DNA of 64,000 nt from CAZLMG01 sp964560765 (GCA_964560765.1 CAZLMG010000013.1:1-64000); one strand, 5' to 3'; shown: positions 27,752-37,973, counted from the first letter of the stretch. Notes: generated by a model from the sequence alone, not told the origin. Numbers and translations: made by a program.

Positions 27752-28443
27752 TACAAGGACCTCCTCTTTTCGATCGGTGCGGCATCGCGCATATAATTAG
27801 GCATAACTTCTGCAATATTCCCGAAAGCATTCGGCCACTGCGCTTTGAGATTCACTTCCGCGCTTTCCACAAGCAGCTTCGTCAACTGGCTCTGCTCAAG
27901 AGTCCGACAGTCTTTATCGAATCCACTCCAAGTCACCGCCGCAAAGTAAGGAGCCCTGAGCTGGAGTCCCGACTCCACTCCATAGGGTACGCCCGCTCTC
28001 AATTCGGTAGCATACACGCTGACATTACCATCATCGGAGACGGACGCGCCGTAGCCGTGCGTCTTTGTGGCAGGTAAGAGCAGGGTCAGCTCACAACCAC
28101 CCAAGCTCTGGCTCAGCGCAGCAGCGCACCCGCGCAACGCATCCCAAGTGGTGGCAGGCACTGAGCTTGGCAAGCCACGAATCAGCCCATACGCGAATGA
28201 CAGCCCAACCTTAATTCCAGTAAATGAGCCGGGTCCTGATCCAACCATAAGACCTGACACATCAGCCACCGAGATGCCGGCACGATCCAGGACATCCAGT
28301 ACCATCCGACTCAGAGCTGCGGATGAACCAAGCACAACTTCATGATGTTCAAATGCCAACGTCAGTGGCCCATGAGGCGCAATTGAGTGCAATGCCACAA
28401 ATGCACCCTGAATCGCCGTATCTATCGCGAGAACATGCTTCAC
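27751..28443 (-). CDS. tsaB: tRNA threonylcarbamoyladenosine biosynthesis protein TsaB
   Basis: Partner of TsaD/TsaE in adding threonylcarbamoyl to adenosine 37 of ANN-decoding tRNAs. About 230 residues with the ASKHA-fold start VLAIDTAIQGAFVAL and the diagnostic GSGPGSFTGIKVGLSFAYGL. The GTG at 28443 is chosen because it overlaps the rseP stop as GTGA and places the conserved IDTA at the N-terminus; the upstream extension to 28482 lies inside rseP. Confidence 0.93.
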   Translation of the reverse strand: MKHVLAIDTAIQGAFVALHSIAPHGPLTLAFEHHEVVLGSSAALSRMVLDVLDRAGISVADVSGLMVGSGPGSFTGIKVGLSFAYGLIRGLPSSVPATTWDALRGCAAALSQSLGGCELTLLLPATKTHGYGASVSDDGNVSVYATELRAGVPYGVESGLQLRAPYFAAVTWSGFDKDCRTLEQSQLTKLLVESAEVNLKAQWPNAFGNIAEVMPNYMRDAAPIEKRRSL

Positions 28444-30128
28444 TGAAAAGCACCCACAACACTTTCCAGCATCGACGTCCAAAATCTGCTGAAGTCATTA
28501 TATGTGGCCAAGACAATGAGTGCCATGATCATCACAAAGCCAACTTTTTGAAAGTTTTCCATAGCCAATTCAGAGAGCGGTCGACGACGAATGGCCTCAG
28601 ACCCAATCATGAGCAACTGTCCACCGTCGAGTACGGGAATGGGAAACAGATTTATCAGCGCCAAGTTGATACTGATCACGGCCAACGTCGCCAAGAACGT
28701 TTCCCAGCCACGTTTGGCAGACTCGCCAGCTACTTTTGCAATCAGAATAGGGCCGCCTATGGCCTGCATGGGCACTTCGCCAATCACCATTTTTCCAAGA
28801 GCAGATAGGATCTCACCGGACTGCACTAAGGTTTCACGACCACCGTACGCCAGGGCAGAAAAAGGATTTGTATAGCGCTCAATCACGGGCGGAGGCGTGA
28901 TCAATTCGCTCAACAAAGACGCCGGCAGGGTAAAAACCGTCATCTTTCCAGCCGCAGCTTGAACCTCGACCGGCTTGAACACCACCGACAAATTGAGAAC
29001 GCGAAAGTCCCTTTGAATCCTCACCTGGCCGCTCGACTCGGTTAGTGCTTCAATTTGTGTACGCAAGTCATAAACGTCCTGAACTCCGGTATCATTAACT
29101 GCCAGCAAAATATCTCCAGGCAGAAGGACGCCAGCCAGCGTATCCTTGGCTTCTTTAACGGTGAGTTGGCTATCGCGAATTCCTAAGGAGCGCACAAACT
29201 CCTCGGGCGAAACCGCCGAGATGTCGCCTGACGTTTGCAACTCAACTCTTAGGGCCGCAATCTCTGCCGTAGCTGTCGCAGGACGATTAACGGTCAGCAA
29301 AACACTTTCGACGCCACTCTGCTTGGCTCGCCATAACTCATTAACCAGCTCGCGCCAATACTGAACGGCCAATTCTGTATCGCCAACTCGTATAGCAACG
29401 ACGCGGTCGCCGGTTTTCAGGCCTGCACTATCGCCAGGCCCGCCCTGCAAATCAACGGTAACGGTACTTGGATGTCGCGCCAGCGCAATACCCGCACGGC
29501 CGACCAAACGCTTCTTGCCCAAAATATCGGTGATCTCTGTCGGTGCGGGAGTAAGCGAAACCTCCTGCCTACTTCCGTTGCGCATGACTAACAACGAAAC
29601 TTGCTTCCCGGGACTCTGACTAATGCCGGTCTCTAAATCACTCCAAACCTTTACCGGCTTGCCGTTTATCTCGACGATTTCATCCAAAAATTGCAGTCCG
29701 GAAACTTGCGCTGGACTACCCTGACGAATATCACCGACGATAGGCGGAGGATGCGAGACACCCGCTGCGCCCAGGACAGCGAAAGCGAAAATAGCTAGCA
29801 ACAGGTTAGCGACAGGACCGGCGGCTACGGTTAATGCACGCCGCTGCCAACTGGCGCGAAAAAACTCTTGCCCTCGAACCGAATCGGGAACCTTCTCAGC
29901 TTTAACAGCTCCATAAAATTTGACAAAGCCGCCAAGAGGAATGGTGCTGAGCCGGTATTCCGTCACGCCTTTGCGCCAGCGCAAAATAGGCGGCCCAAAT
30001 CCAATCGAAAAAATCTCGACTGCAATACCACTCATCCGACCAACTAGGTAATGGCCCAGTTCGTGGAAGAAAACCAAAACGCCCAGCAAGACGATAACCG
30101 CGGGCACAGGATGAGAGAGAAATTCCAT
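28440..30128 (-). CDS. rseP: RseP site-2 intramembrane zinc protease
   Basis: An intramembrane metalloprotease that cleaves membrane-anchored anti-sigma factors and remnant signal peptides. 562 residues, longer than E. coli RseP (450). The HELGH zinc motif is in the first membrane helix, LGGFVKFYG follows, and the third ligand lies in LFPIPVLDGGQLL near the C-terminus. The periplasmic part between them holds PDZ domains (GSPAQVSGLQFLDEIVEINGK and DSAGLKTGDRVVAIRVG). A third, weaker PDZ-like stretch (LPGDILLAVNDTGV) may explain the extra length. It sits between cdsA and tsaB, as in many proteobacteria but without dxr. Confidence 0.95.
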   Translation of the reverse strand: MEFLSHPVPAVIVLLGVLVFFHELGHYLVGRMSGIAVEIFSIGFGPPILRWRKGVTEYRLSTIPLGGFVKFYGAVKAEKVPDSVRGQEFFRASWQRRALTVAAGPVANLLLAIFAFAVLGAAGVSHPPPIVGDIRQGSPAQVSGLQFLDEIVEINGKPVKVWSDLETGISQSPGKQVSLLVMRNGSRQEVSLTPAPTEITDILGKKRLVGRAGIALARHPSTVTVDLQGGPGDSAGLKTGDRVVAIRVGDTELAVQYWRELVNELWRAKQSGVESVLLTVNRPATATAEIAALRVELQTSGDISAVSPEEFVRSLGIRDSQLTVKEAKDTLAGVLLPGDILLAVNDTGVQDVYDLRTQIEALTESSGQVRIQRDFRVLNLSVVFKPVEVQAAAGKMTVFTLPASLLSELITPPPVIERYTNPFSALAYGGRETLVQSGEILSALGKMVIGEVPMQAIGGPILIAKVAGESAKRGWETFLATLAVISINLALINLFPIPVLDGGQLLMIGSEAIRRRPLSELAMENFQKVGFVMIMALIVLATYNDFSRFWTSMLESVVGAFQ

Positions 30129-30147
30129 AATTTGGACCCCCTACGAA

Positions 30148-31011
30148 CTAAGTCGCGACTGGCAAGGCCCTAAAATTATACAGGACAAACCACATTACTG
30201 GAGCAGCAAAAAGTAAACCATCAACGCGATCTAAAAAACCGCCATGGCCCGGCAGTAGCTTCCCTGAATCCTTGACGCCACAAAAGCGCTTTAGGGCCGA
30301 CTCGATTAAATCACCCATCTGCCCAGCAACACCACCCAAAATACTGGTCAATGCAATCACTTCCCAGGAGGCTAGGGCACCGCCGTAAACCATGTTCACC
30401 ACAAGACCACCGGCAATGCTGGCTAGGATACCAGCAATAGCACCTTCCCAAGTCTTTTTGGGTGATATCGTTGGTGCCAGCCGATTTCGACCCCAGTACG
30501 ATCCGGCAAAGTAAGCTCCGGTATCACCACTCCAGACCACGGCCAAGAGCAGCATCACGAAGCGAGACCCACTTCCCATCTGGTAAAGATCCCAAATTGA
30601 CAGCCAGGGAAGCGCTCCGTAGCAAACGCTGAATAATAGCGCCAGCATGTGCGCGCCACGTCGCTCAACAGTCGTACCACTAAATGCCCCCAATAGGATG
30701 CTAGCCAAAATCCCAGCAACTGTCATTCCGCGCTCTGCCTCTGCAGTGCCCGCTAGCGATCCCGCAAAGACAAACACCGCCAGCAATGCCGCGACGCCTG
30801 CCGACGCCTTCGACGTTGCAGGGATTGAACCCTCACTTGCCGGGTCAGCTAGTGCGACAAGTTTTGGCGTCAACATCAGATAAGACTCGATGCAGCCCAC
30901 GGCGACACAAGCGATGAACAGAGGGACTAGCAACCAATCCAAATTGGTCGCAAATGCGAAAATCAGTAACGGCAGCCCAATAACCGCAGTTAGAACTCGC
31001 TGCTTCAGCAT
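30148..31011 (-). CDS. cdsA: Phosphatidate cytidylyltransferase
   Basis: Makes CDP-diacylglycerol from phosphatidic acid and CTP, the branch point of phospholipid synthesis. 287 residues, multi-spanning. The family signature is clear: WSGDTGAYFAGSYWGRNRL followed by SPKKTWEGAIAG, and near the end KDSGKLLPGHGGFLDRVDGLLFAAP with the metal-binding Asp residues. It overlaps uppS by 7 bp and precedes rseP, the classical uppS-cdsA-rseP order. Confidence 0.96.
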   Translation of the reverse strand: MLKQRVLTAVIGLPLLIFAFATNLDWLLVPLFIACVAVGCIESYLMLTPKLVALADPASEGSIPATSKASAGVAALLAVFVFAGSLAGTAEAERGMTVAGILASILLGAFSGTTVERRGAHMLALLFSVCYGALPWLSIWDLYQMGSGSRFVMLLLAVVWSGDTGAYFAGSYWGRNRLAPTISPKKTWEGAIAGILASIAGGLVVNMVYGGALASWEVIALTSILGGVAGQMGDLIESALKRFCGVKDSGKLLPGHGGFLDRVDGLLFAAPVMWFVLYNFRALPVAT

Positions 31012-31844
31012 ACTGGAGGACTCACGGCACCAAGGTGCAAAGCGCTAAGATCAGAAGACACCACTGAATCGACACCACCAAAACGGCGCTCGCGACGCAA
31101 ATACGCAGAGAATGCCTCGTGCAGAGAATCTATATGAAAGTCTGGCCAAAGCTTCTCGGTGAAATACAGCTCAGCATAGGCAGCCTGCCACAACAAGAAA
31201 TTGGAAAGCCGCTGCTCACCACTTGTTCGAATCAACAAGTCCAAATCAGGCAAGTCCCCTGTTTGAAGGGCAGCCTCAAACTCAGTGCGATTAATCTGCT
31301 CCGCCGTCAATTCACCGCTTTGAACTCGAGCTGCAAGTCGTCGAGCGGCTTCAACAATTTCGCTTTGGCCGCCATAGCTCAAAGCTAAGGTCAGCACCAT
31401 TCCCGTATTGTCTTGGAGCAGATCGCGGAGCTGTTGCAATCGGCGACGGCATTCACTAGGCAGGCGTGATTCATTGCCGATGATGCGCAACTGTACGTTA
31501 TTTCGCAATAAACGCGACTTCTCAAGCCGAAGGTAAATGTTAAGTAGGCGCATGAGAAACTCGACTTCGGCGTTAGGCCGACGCCAATTCTCTTCGCTAA
31601 AAGCATAGAGAGTTAAGGCTGAGATATTTAGCTTGGCGCATTCCTCGACGATTTCGCTGACGCGGCGTACACCTTCGCGATGGCCGAAAATCCGCGGAAG
31701 ACGGCGCTGCTTCGCCCAACGTCCGTTGCCATCCATAATGATGCCGACGTGCTGAGGCAAGAGCTGACCCGTCGATGAGGCCGCTGCCACGTAGCTGGTG
31801 CGATTGACGATTGACTGACTCACTCTGGCAAAGTTTCCGGTCAA
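31005..31844 (-). CDS. uppS: Isoprenyl (undecaprenyl) diphosphate synthase
   Basis: A cis-prenyltransferase making the C55 lipid carrier for peptidoglycan and O-antigen units. The signature HVGIIMDGNGRWAK with the catalytic Asp is followed by GHREGVRRV, LTLYAFSEENWRRP and, late, DLDLLIRTSGEQRLSNFLLWQAAYAELYF. The frame begins with TTG at 31844; GTG at 31823 is an alternative, so the length is 272-279 residues. Its product is used by MurG's pathway further along the same strand. Confidence 0.95.
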   Translation of the reverse strand: MTGNFARVSQSIVNRTSYVAAASSTGQLLPQHVGIIMDGNGRWAKQRRLPRIFGHREGVRRVSEIVEECAKLNISALTLYAFSEENWRRPNAEVEFLMRLLNIYLRLEKSRLLRNNVQLRIIGNESRLPSECRRRLQQLRDLLQDNTGMVLTLALSYGGQSEIVEAARRLAARVQSGELTAEQINRTEFEAALQTGDLPDLDLLIRTSGEQRLSNFLLWQAAYAELYFTEKLWPDFHIDSLHEAFSAYLRRERRFGGVDSVVSSDLSALHLGAVSPPVC

Positions 31845-31932
31845 ATCCTAATGGTCTTGACCACTTATCACAGCCACTCTAGGTCCGCAATATGCTTTAC
31901 AATTCCACATAAAAACACGACATTACCCGACT

Positions 31933-32640
31933 ATGAGTACAGAATATAGCTCATCTACCGGCAGCGATCGCGGCAAATTGATACTTGCTGGTAACGCCAT
32001 CGGCAATCCAACGGACATCCCTGTGCGCGCTCTAGAAGCACTGCGTGCTGCCGACCTGGTCATCTTTGAAGAAGACCGCCCAGCCAGAGCGGCACTGAAG
32101 GCGGCAGGAATTCATAGAAGCTATCTGAAGCTTAACGAACACGATTCCAAGGAGACCCTAGCACTAGCCCGTACAGCCCTTAAAGCGCGACAAACGATCT
32201 TGTACATGAGTGATCAGGGTATGCCCAATGTCGCTGACCCAGGACGAGACCTGACTTCAATCGCCCGAGAGCTTGGAGCCGCTCTGGTGGTGATCCCGGG
32301 CCCATCCTCAATCACAAGTGCTTTGGCAGCCTTTCCAGAATCGTACGACCAGTTTCACTATGCTGGTTTCCTTGCACGGGAGCCGGCCCGTCGAGATGCT
32401 CAGTTGCGGCAGTTCTTGGGCATGCCAATGCCCGTAGTGATTCTCGACGCTCCCTACAGGCTCAACGCGCTTTTGGACTCCCTGGCCAACAGCGCCTCAA
32501 GCCAAAGGCGCATCTTCTTAGCACTCGATGTCTCGGGGTCACATGAGACCTACTTGTACGATTTTCCCGCCGCTGTGCGGCAGCAATGCGAAGAGCTACC
32601 GGCAAAGCTCAACTTTGTGCTGATTCTTGCGGCGCGGTGA
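31933..32640 (+). CDS. SAM-dependent methyltransferase, RsmI-like (tetrapyrrole methylase fold)
   Basis: 235 residues. The RsmI pattern is visible in divergent form: GKLILAGNAIGNPTDIPVRALEALRAADLVIFEED, then SDQGMPNVADPGRDL, VIPGPSSITSALAAFPES and GFLAREPARRDAQL. RsmI methylates the 2'-O of C1402 in 16S rRNA. This protein is shorter than typical RsmI (about 280) and lacks its C-terminal extension, so it may be a paralogue with another substrate. No clear ribosome-binding site precedes the ATG. Its 3' end overlaps the convergent transporter gene by 32 bp. Confidence 0.75.
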   Translation: MSTEYSSSTGSDRGKLILAGNAIGNPTDIPVRALEALRAADLVIFEEDRPARAALKAAGIHRSYLKLNEHDSKETLALARTALKARQTILYMSDQGMPNVADPGRDLTSIARELGAALVVIPGPSSITSALAAFPESYDQFHYAGFLAREPARRDAQLRQFLGMPMPVVILDAPYRLNALLDSLANSASSQRRIFLALDVSGSHETYLYDFPAAVRQQCEELPAKLNFVLILAAR

Positions 32641-33703
32641 ATAGCCCTGACTGCCGATAACTCTGAACTGCGACGCCAACGAGAATCTTAAGAACTGCGG
32701 CACTAGGAATCGCAATTAAGATCCCCCAAAAGCCGAACCAGTCACCAAATCCGAGGATAATGACTAACAAGACAAAAGGGTGAATTCCCAGACGACCACC
32801 AAAAACTCGCGGGGTAAAGAATATACCATCGATGGTTTGCACGGCGGTGATCACCGAAACGATACCTGCAATTTGCCACCAGCTGGTAAAAGCCGTTAGC
32901 GCCACAACTAGACTTAAAAAGCCGCCAATCAGCACATCCAAATACGGCACTAGCCGGCATGCCCCCGCAATCATCCCAATCACCACCGCCGAAGGCAGGT
33001 CGATGATTAAAAAACCGATGACGTAAAGGATCCCATCCAAAAACGCTATAACCACTTGCCCTCTGACGATAAGACGCAAGCTAACTTCAATTTGCGACAA
33101 AACGTTACCAAATTTTTCCGCCAAATCTGGTGGTACCAAGGATTTCAGGAGGGCGATGACGCGCCTCCCATCTTTTAGACAGAAAAATGTGGCTATAGGT
33201 ACAATGATGACATCCACGACATGCGCCAGCAAAGAAGGTGATGCATTGATAAATCTCACCGCCGTATCCGTGAGCTGCGAACCAAACCGAGCGGGCGCGT
33301 TCATACCCTCGAGCAACTTTGAAGCAACACCAGGCCCAATGAACGTCAATTCACCCAAAAATTCATGAATGCGCGGAATGATATTTCGAGTCACAAAATC
33401 CAAGGCGAAAGGTGCAAGATTGCCGATAGCAATCGCCTCTCGATACAGGATGGGAACAATGCGAACGACTCCGAATACCAAAATGGAGATTACCAGAGTT
33501 GTCAAAATCAGAGCAATCCAGCCACGACCGATTCGCAAGCGATCATCTAAATAGTTTACAGCCGGCCAAGCCAAAAAAGTGACTATCGCGGTGGCAAAAA
33601 TTGGCGCAAGAAACGATTGGTAAATGAAGAGAACGGCAGCCAGTCCGGCGGTCGTAACGAAAAACGAAATGACCGCCTTGCGAGATTGAGTCATGGGCGA
33701 CAT
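32609..33703 (-). CDS. AI-2E family (PerM/TqsA-type) membrane protein
   Basis: 364 residues with about eight hydrophobic helices. The family pattern is seen in AFLDGILYVIGFLIIDLPSAVVIGMIAGACRLVPYLDVLIGG and the terminal GDWFGFWGILIAIPSAAVLKIL. Members include TqsA (autoinducer-2 export) and sodium- or pH-related exporters, so the substrate cannot be assigned. It overlaps prmC by 13 bp and probably lies in the prfA-prmC transcript. Confidence 0.9.
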   Translation of the reverse strand: MSPMTQSRKAVISFFVTTAGLAAVLFIYQSFLAPIFATAIVTFLAWPAVNYLDDRLRIGRGWIALILTTLVISILVFGVVRIVPILYREAIAIGNLAPFALDFVTRNIIPRIHEFLGELTFIGPGVASKLLEGMNAPARFGSQLTDTAVRFINASPSLLAHVVDVIIVPIATFFCLKDGRRVIALLKSLVPPDLAEKFGNVLSQIEVSLRLIVRGQVVIAFLDGILYVIGFLIIDLPSAVVIGMIAGACRLVPYLDVLIGGFLSLVVALTAFTSWWQIAGIVSVITAVQTIDGIFFTPRVFGGRLGIHPFVLLVIILGFGDWFGFWGILIAIPSAAVLKILVGVAVQSYRQSGLFTAPQESAQS

Positions 33704-34629
33704 AACGTGAACTCGGCTCCGTCAAACGCCCCGGCAACGACGCGGGGGATTCCGCCGTAATCAGCAGAAATAGACAAGCTGTGCGCCCCTGCGCTGCTCA
33801 AAATTGCTTGAACATCGCGCTCCTGATTGACGCCAACCTCGACGACCAGCCAACCTCCACTTTGCAATAAACTTGAAGCCGATTGCGCCAAAGCCCGGTA
33901 GCAGATCAAGCCATCAGGCCCACCATCAAGAGCCAAGTGCGGCTCGAAACCTCGAACATCTTGCATCAGGCCTTGAATATCTGAACTAGGGATATAAGGT
34001 GGATTTGACACCACCAAATCAAATCGCCCACCACAGGTTAGAAAACTTTCATCTAACATGGATAACTGACGAAAAGTGACACGATCCATTACAGCCAAGC
34101 GCTCGGCATTCTTACGTGCGCATACCAAAGCCTCCAACGACACATCAATGCAAGTCACGCGAGATGCAGGGTACTCAGCGGCCAAAGTAACGCCGATGCA
34201 GCCACTGCCACTACCAACATCCAAAATCGAAATTGCTGCATCGCGATCCGTATACAAATTGAGGCAAGTTTCGATCAAACATTCCGTATCCGAGCGCGGT
34301 ATCAGCACCGCTGGAGACACCAAGAAACTGCGCCCGAAAAAGTCACGACTTCCCAATAGGTAGGCCACAGGTTCATGTAGGGCGCGACGGCGCAACAGGC
34401 CGCGAAATCGATTTCGCTCATCAATGCTGAGGGGCTTGTCGAACTGGACATACAGTTGTACGCGCGTACATCCCAGAACGTCTGCGAGGAGGCACTCAGC
34501 ATCCAGCCGCGCCGTCTCAATCCCAATCTCACGCAGATAATTAGTCGACCAAAGCAGAATCCGTTTTACCGTCCACGGCTCATCACTTGCCGCGACAGCA
34601 CTAACGTCTGTATCGGATGGCCCGTGCAT
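33691..34629 (-). CDS. prmC: Peptide chain release factor N5-glutamine methyltransferase
   Basis: Methylates the Gln of the GGQ motif in release factors. 312 residues: an N-terminal helical domain, then the SAM-binding loop ILDVGSGSGCIGVTLA and the catalytic NPPY motif in VVSNPPYIPSSDI. Its ATG overlaps the prfA stop in TAATG, so enzyme and substrate are translationally coupled, the classical prfA-prmC arrangement. Confidence 0.96.
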   Translation of the reverse strand: MHGPSDTDVSAVAASDEPWTVKRILLWSTNYLREIGIETARLDAECLLADVLGCTRVQLYVQFDKPLSIDERNRFRGLLRRRALHEPVAYLLGSRDFFGRSFLVSPAVLIPRSDTECLIETCLNLYTDRDAAISILDVGSGSGCIGVTLAAEYPASRVTCIDVSLEALVCARKNAERLAVMDRVTFRQLSMLDESFLTCGGRFDLVVSNPPYIPSSDIQGLMQDVRGFEPHLALDGGPDGLICYRALAQSASSLLQSGGWLVVEVGVNQERDVQAILSSAGAHSLSISADYGGIPRVVAGAFDGAEFTLCRP

Positions 34630-35711
34630 TATAGCGTGCGCCCTTGTTGCTGGAGCAATTCCGTTTGATGCGCCGTTCCGAGGCCATCCAGAATCTTTGT
34701 CAAATCACCCTCCATAACATCAGCAAGATTGTACAGCGTCAGATTTATGCGATGGTCGGTAACACGCCCCTGCGGGAAATTGTAGGTCCGGATACGTTCG
34801 CTTCGATCTCCAGAGCCGACCTGGCTCTTACGATCAGCGCGAATCGACTGATCTTGCTCACTCTGATACTTGTCGTAAAGCCGACTTTTCAAAACCTTCA
34901 TCGCCTTTTCTTTGTTCTTATGCTGCGATCTCTCATCCTGGCATTCCACCGCAATTCCCGTCGGTAGGTGGACAATGCGGACTGCTGAATCGGTCTTGTT
35001 CACATGCTGACCACCAGCACCGGACGCGCGACACTTAGTAATCTCCAGATCTGCAGGGTTGATTTGAACCTCAACCTCCTCCGCCTCGGGCAGAACCGCA
35101 ACAGTACACGCACTCGTATGAATACGTCCTTGCGCTTCCGTTGCCGGGACTCGCTGCACACGATGAGCCCCGCTCTCAAACTTCAGCCGGCTATAAACAC
35201 GATCCCCTTGCACAAGAAGGATCACTTCCCGATATCCACCCAAGTCCGACTCAGCGGAACTCAACATCTCAACCTTCCAGCCCACAGTCTCCGCGTAACG
35301 CATGTACATCCGAAGAAGATCGCCGACAAAAAGCGCCGCTTCGTCACCACCAGTTCCAGCTCGGATTTCCAAAATGACGTTACGATTATCGTTTGGATCG
35401 CGTGGCAGAGTCAGCAAAATCAGCTGCTTCTCCAGCTCGGCCAACCTCGCCTCGGCTGAAGTTAGCTCCTCTTTAGCCATAGCGCGCATCTCAGCGTCCT
35501 TGTCGCCTAGCATTTCCTTCGCTTCGTCGCGCGCTTGCATGACCTCACGATAAGACCGATAGGTGAGAACAATGTCCTCAATCTCGGCCCGCTCTTTTGA
35601 CATCTTGGTGAGCTCTGCCCCCGTCAACCCCGGCCGCAACATAGCCTGGCCGATTTCATCGTAGCGCTCGCTCACAGTCTCTAAATTCTGAAACATTTGA
35701 TCCACTGACAT
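34629..35711 (-). CDS. prfA: Peptide chain release factor 1
   Basis: Recognises UAA and UAG and triggers peptide release. 360 residues. The codon-reading tripeptide PAT (in [12 protein letters not shown]) marks it as RF1 rather than RF2. The catalytic loop [20 protein letters not shown] carries GGQ. It follows rho after 86 bp that contain a strong stem-loop. Confidence 0.97.
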   Translation of the reverse strand: MSVDQMFQNLETVSERYDEIGQAMLRPGLTGAELTKMSKERAEIEDIVLTYRSYREVMQARDEAKEMLGDKDAEMRAMAKEELTSAEARLAELEKQLILLTLPRDPNDNRNVILEIRAGTGGDEAALFVGDLLRMYMRYAETVGWKVEMLSSAESDLGGYREVILLVQGDRVYSRLKFESGAHRVQRVPATEAQGRIHTSACTVAVLPEAEEVEVQINPADLEITKCRASGAGGQHVNKTDSAVRIVHLPTGIAVECQDERSQHKNKEKAMKVLKSRLYDKYQSEQDQSIRADRKSQVGSGDRSERIRTYNFPQGRVTDHRINLTLYNLADVMEGDLTKILDGLGTAHQTELLQQQGRTL

Positions 35712-35717
35712 TAAACA

Positions 35718-35745
35718 GCAAGCGCCGACATGTGCCGACGCTTGC
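35718..35745 (-). other. Strong stem-loop between rho and prfA
   Basis: The minus-strand RNA can form a 12-13 bp stem (outer arms GCAAGCG / CGCTTGC, with two G-U wobbles inside) closed by a tiny loop. It ends about seven bases before the prfA start codon. The downstream sequence is TGTTTAATG rather than a run of T, so it is not a convincing intrinsic terminator. It could limit prfA translation or protect the rho mRNA 3' end. Confidence 0.5.
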
Positions 35746-35797
35746 AGGAATTAAAAAAGAATATGCAAAGACTCAATCGAACTAACGACTACCCCAC

Positions 35798-37186
35798 CTA
35801 ACTATTCATCGATTGAATAAACTCGGCATTGGTTTCGCACTTCTCGAGCTTATCCTGCAAGAACTCCATAGCGTCGACTGTATTTAATGGCGCCAGCAGT
35901 TTACGCAGAATCCACATGCGGTTCAAAACATCCTTCGGCAAGAGCAAATCCTCTTTACGCGTACCGGACTTATTAATGTCCATGGACGGGTAAATTCGCT
36001 TCTCAGCCAACTTTCGATCCAGCACAAGCTCCATGTTGCCCGTACCCTTGAACTCTTCGAAAATAACTTCGTCCATCCGTGAACCGGTGTCGATGAGGGC
36101 CGTTGCAATAATCGTTAGCGAACCACCCTCTTCAATATTGCGAGCCGCACCAAAAAAGCGCTTAGGCTTGTGCAATGCGTTCGAGTCCACACCACCAGAA
36201 AGGATCTTGCCAGAAGGTGGAACGACTGCGTTATAGGCTCGAGCCAAACGAGTGATCGAATCGAGCAAAATTACAACGTCATACTTGTGCTCAACGAGGC
36301 GCTTCGCCTTCTCGATCACCATCTCGGCAACCTGAACGTGGCGCTGCGCGGGTTCATCGAATGTCGAGCTAATAACTTCACCCCGCACAGAGCGCTCCAT
36401 ATCCGTCACTTCTTCTGGTCGCTCGTCGATCAACAACACAATCAGAACCGCTTCAGGATGATTCTTCGCAATTGCGTTGGCGATATTTTGCAACAGCACC
36501 GTTTTACCGGTACGAGGTGGCGCAACGATCAGTGAGCGCTGGCCTTTACCGATGGGGCAAAGCAAGTCGATCACGCGCGTCGAAATCATGCGTGGGTCAA
36601 ATTCCATCTTGAACTTCTCCATTGGGTACAATGGAGTCAAGTTGTCGAATATGATCTTTTCAAAGCCAGCATCTGGCGGTGCACCATTGACCGATTCCAC
36701 CTTCAGCAAAGCAAAATAGCGCTCGCTGTCCTTAGGTGGGCGAATATGCCCAGAGACTGTATCACCGGTTCGCAGGTTGAAACGCCGAATTTGCGACGGT
36801 GAAACGTAGATGTCATCGGGACCCGGAAGATAGTTGTAGTCAGGTGCGCGAAGAAATCCGAAGCCGTCAGGGAGCGTCTCCAGGACGCCTTCACCGAAGA
36901 TAACCCCTCCGCGCTCGGACTGGGCTTGCAGCAAAGCAAAGATCAACTCCTGCTTACGCATGCCTGCGGCGCCCTCGATACCGAATTCTTTTGCCATCTT
37001 ATTTAGATCAGCAATCTTACGGAGTTTCAGCTCCTTCAGATTCAACTGAGGGGCATCGGGGTCAGTAATAACTTCTATCTCTTCAGGTGCTGGTTCGCGC
37101 TCAAAACGATCCGGCTTCTTACCGTCGCGTGGTTGCATGTCTCGTCTCTTCTTGTTGTCTTTCTGGTTGGGATGCCGATCGCTCAT
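35798..37186 (-). CDS. rho: Transcription termination factor Rho
   Basis: Hexameric RNA-dependent ATPase that ends transcription. 462 residues. The charged N-terminal extension (about 45 residues) precedes the Rho-N domain [21 protein letters not shown]. The cold-shock RNA-binding domain ([29 protein letters not shown]) follows. The ATPase has Walker A PPRTGKT, Walker [17 protein letters not shown] and the Q/R-loop region with [21 protein letters not shown]. Upstream is a 355-bp space, downstream prfA. Confidence 0.98.
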   Translation of the reverse strand: MSDRHPNQKDNKKRRDMQPRDGKKPDRFEREPAPEEIEVITDPDAPQLNLKELKLRKIADLNKMAKEFGIEGAAGMRKQELIFALLQAQSERGGVIFGEGVLETLPDGFGFLRAPDYNYLPGPDDIYVSPSQIRRFNLRTGDTVSGHIRPPKDSERYFALLKVESVNGAPPDAGFEKIIFDNLTPLYPMEKFKMEFDPRMISTRVIDLLCPIGKGQRSLIVAPPRTGKTVLLQNIANAIAKNHPEAVLIVLLIDERPEEVTDMERSVRGEVISSTFDEPAQRHVQVAEMVIEKAKRLVEHKYDVVILLDSITRLARAYNAVVPPSGKILSGGVDSNALHKPKRFFGAARNIEEGGSLTIIATALIDTGSRMDEVIFEEFKGTGNMELVLDRKLAEKRIYPSMDINKSGTRKEDLLLPKDVLNRMWILRKLLAPLNTVDAMEFLQDKLEKCETNAEFIQSMNS

Positions 37187-37541
37187 AGGTTCTCACTGAT
37201 GGCGGGTTATGGATGAACAACTCTAGGTTGGCCGTAAATTTTTATGAAAACTCCAAACGTCCACAAGTTAGTCTGCTGATTCTGGCTATGTGGGCTGTAT
37301 GGAGACTTTTACTGATGCTTCGCTTGCTTTGAAGGGCGCAAGTCCAGGTTTTCCTTTTACGTATATCTCGGATACGCGAGACATCGCAAATTGTCAAGCA
37401 ATATTCGACACCAAAGCTACCCACAGAGTCCTGAAGCTGCAGATTGCCTCTGCCATCGCAATTGCGCGCCTACGCTGACGCGCGTTATAATAGCTTCAGC
37501 AATCAACACATGAATGACTAGACCATTTCCCGGGAGGTACC
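37187..37541. other. Intergenic region between rho and the small exported protein gene
   Basis: About 355 bp without a supported gene; the short open frames here lack ribosome-binding sites. The right end holds the promoter at 37462-37491 and a strong ribosome-binding site for the rightward gene. The left end must hold the leftward rho promoter and leader, but no convincing -35/-10 pair was found. Confidence 0.5.
37462..37491 (+). promoter_or_regulatory. Sigma-70-type promoter
   Basis: A -35 box TTGCGC (37462-37467), an 18-bp spacer and a perfect -10 box TATAAT (37486-37491). Transcription would start near 37498, about 44 nt before the ATG at 37542. Confidence 0.65.
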
Positions 37542-37973
37542 ATGTCCCCAGCAACTCAGCGCATTCCGATGTTCCATGCGCTCCTGGCTATCCTGGCCGC
37601 AGTTTTGCTGTGCACCGTACCAAGCCAGCCAGCAAATGCCGCCTCTACCGAAGAAATGTTCCAAGAAGTATTCATCACGGCCGGCTATGCGACTGCTTTT
37701 GGCGCAGCCTTGGGCGCCGCATCTCTAAGCCTATACGAAAATCCGCAGCGACATCTGCAAGCAATCGCCATCGGAGCATCCATGGGTTTCATCGGAGGCA
37801 GTATCTTGGGTTCTTATCTTGTCCTGGCCCCTGTCATTACCCAAGATGGCGCGCCCGCAAGCAGCCACCTCGCCAGCCATAAGAGTCGCAAATTTCAGGT
37901 AGCTCCGATTCTGGAGAGCGAAAGCATGACTTTAACAGGAATGTACGGCAGCTGGAATATTGCGGACTTCTAG
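37542..37973 (+). CDS. Small exported/membrane protein, hypothetical
   Basis: 143 residues, no family recognised. The ATG has an excellent GGGAGGT ribosome-binding site. The N-terminus is a signal peptide (FHALLAILAAVLLCTVPSQPANA-AS). The mature part contains two Gly/Ala-rich hydrophobic stretches (TAFGAALGAASLSLY and AIAIGASMGFIGGSILGSYLVL) that could form a membrane hairpin, then a polar tail. Glycine-zipper-like packing is possible. It is monocistronic, convergent with the AhpD-like gene 15 bp away. Confidence 0.75.
   Translation: MSPATQRIPMFHALLAILAAVLLCTVPSQPANAASTEEMFQEVFITAGYATAFGAALGAASLSLYENPQRHLQAIAIGASMGFIGGSILGSYLVLAPVITQDGAPASSHLASHKSRKFQVAPILESESMTLTGMYGSWNIADF

Noticed and set aside
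27400..28077. 225-codon open frame on the plus strand
   Set aside because: Opposite pssA and tsaB, both with clear family motifs; the translated frame is basic and motif-free.
37242..37478. Small open frames in the rho upstream region
   Set aside because: No ribosome-binding site, no similarity seen, and both strands show overlapping short frames as expected by chance.
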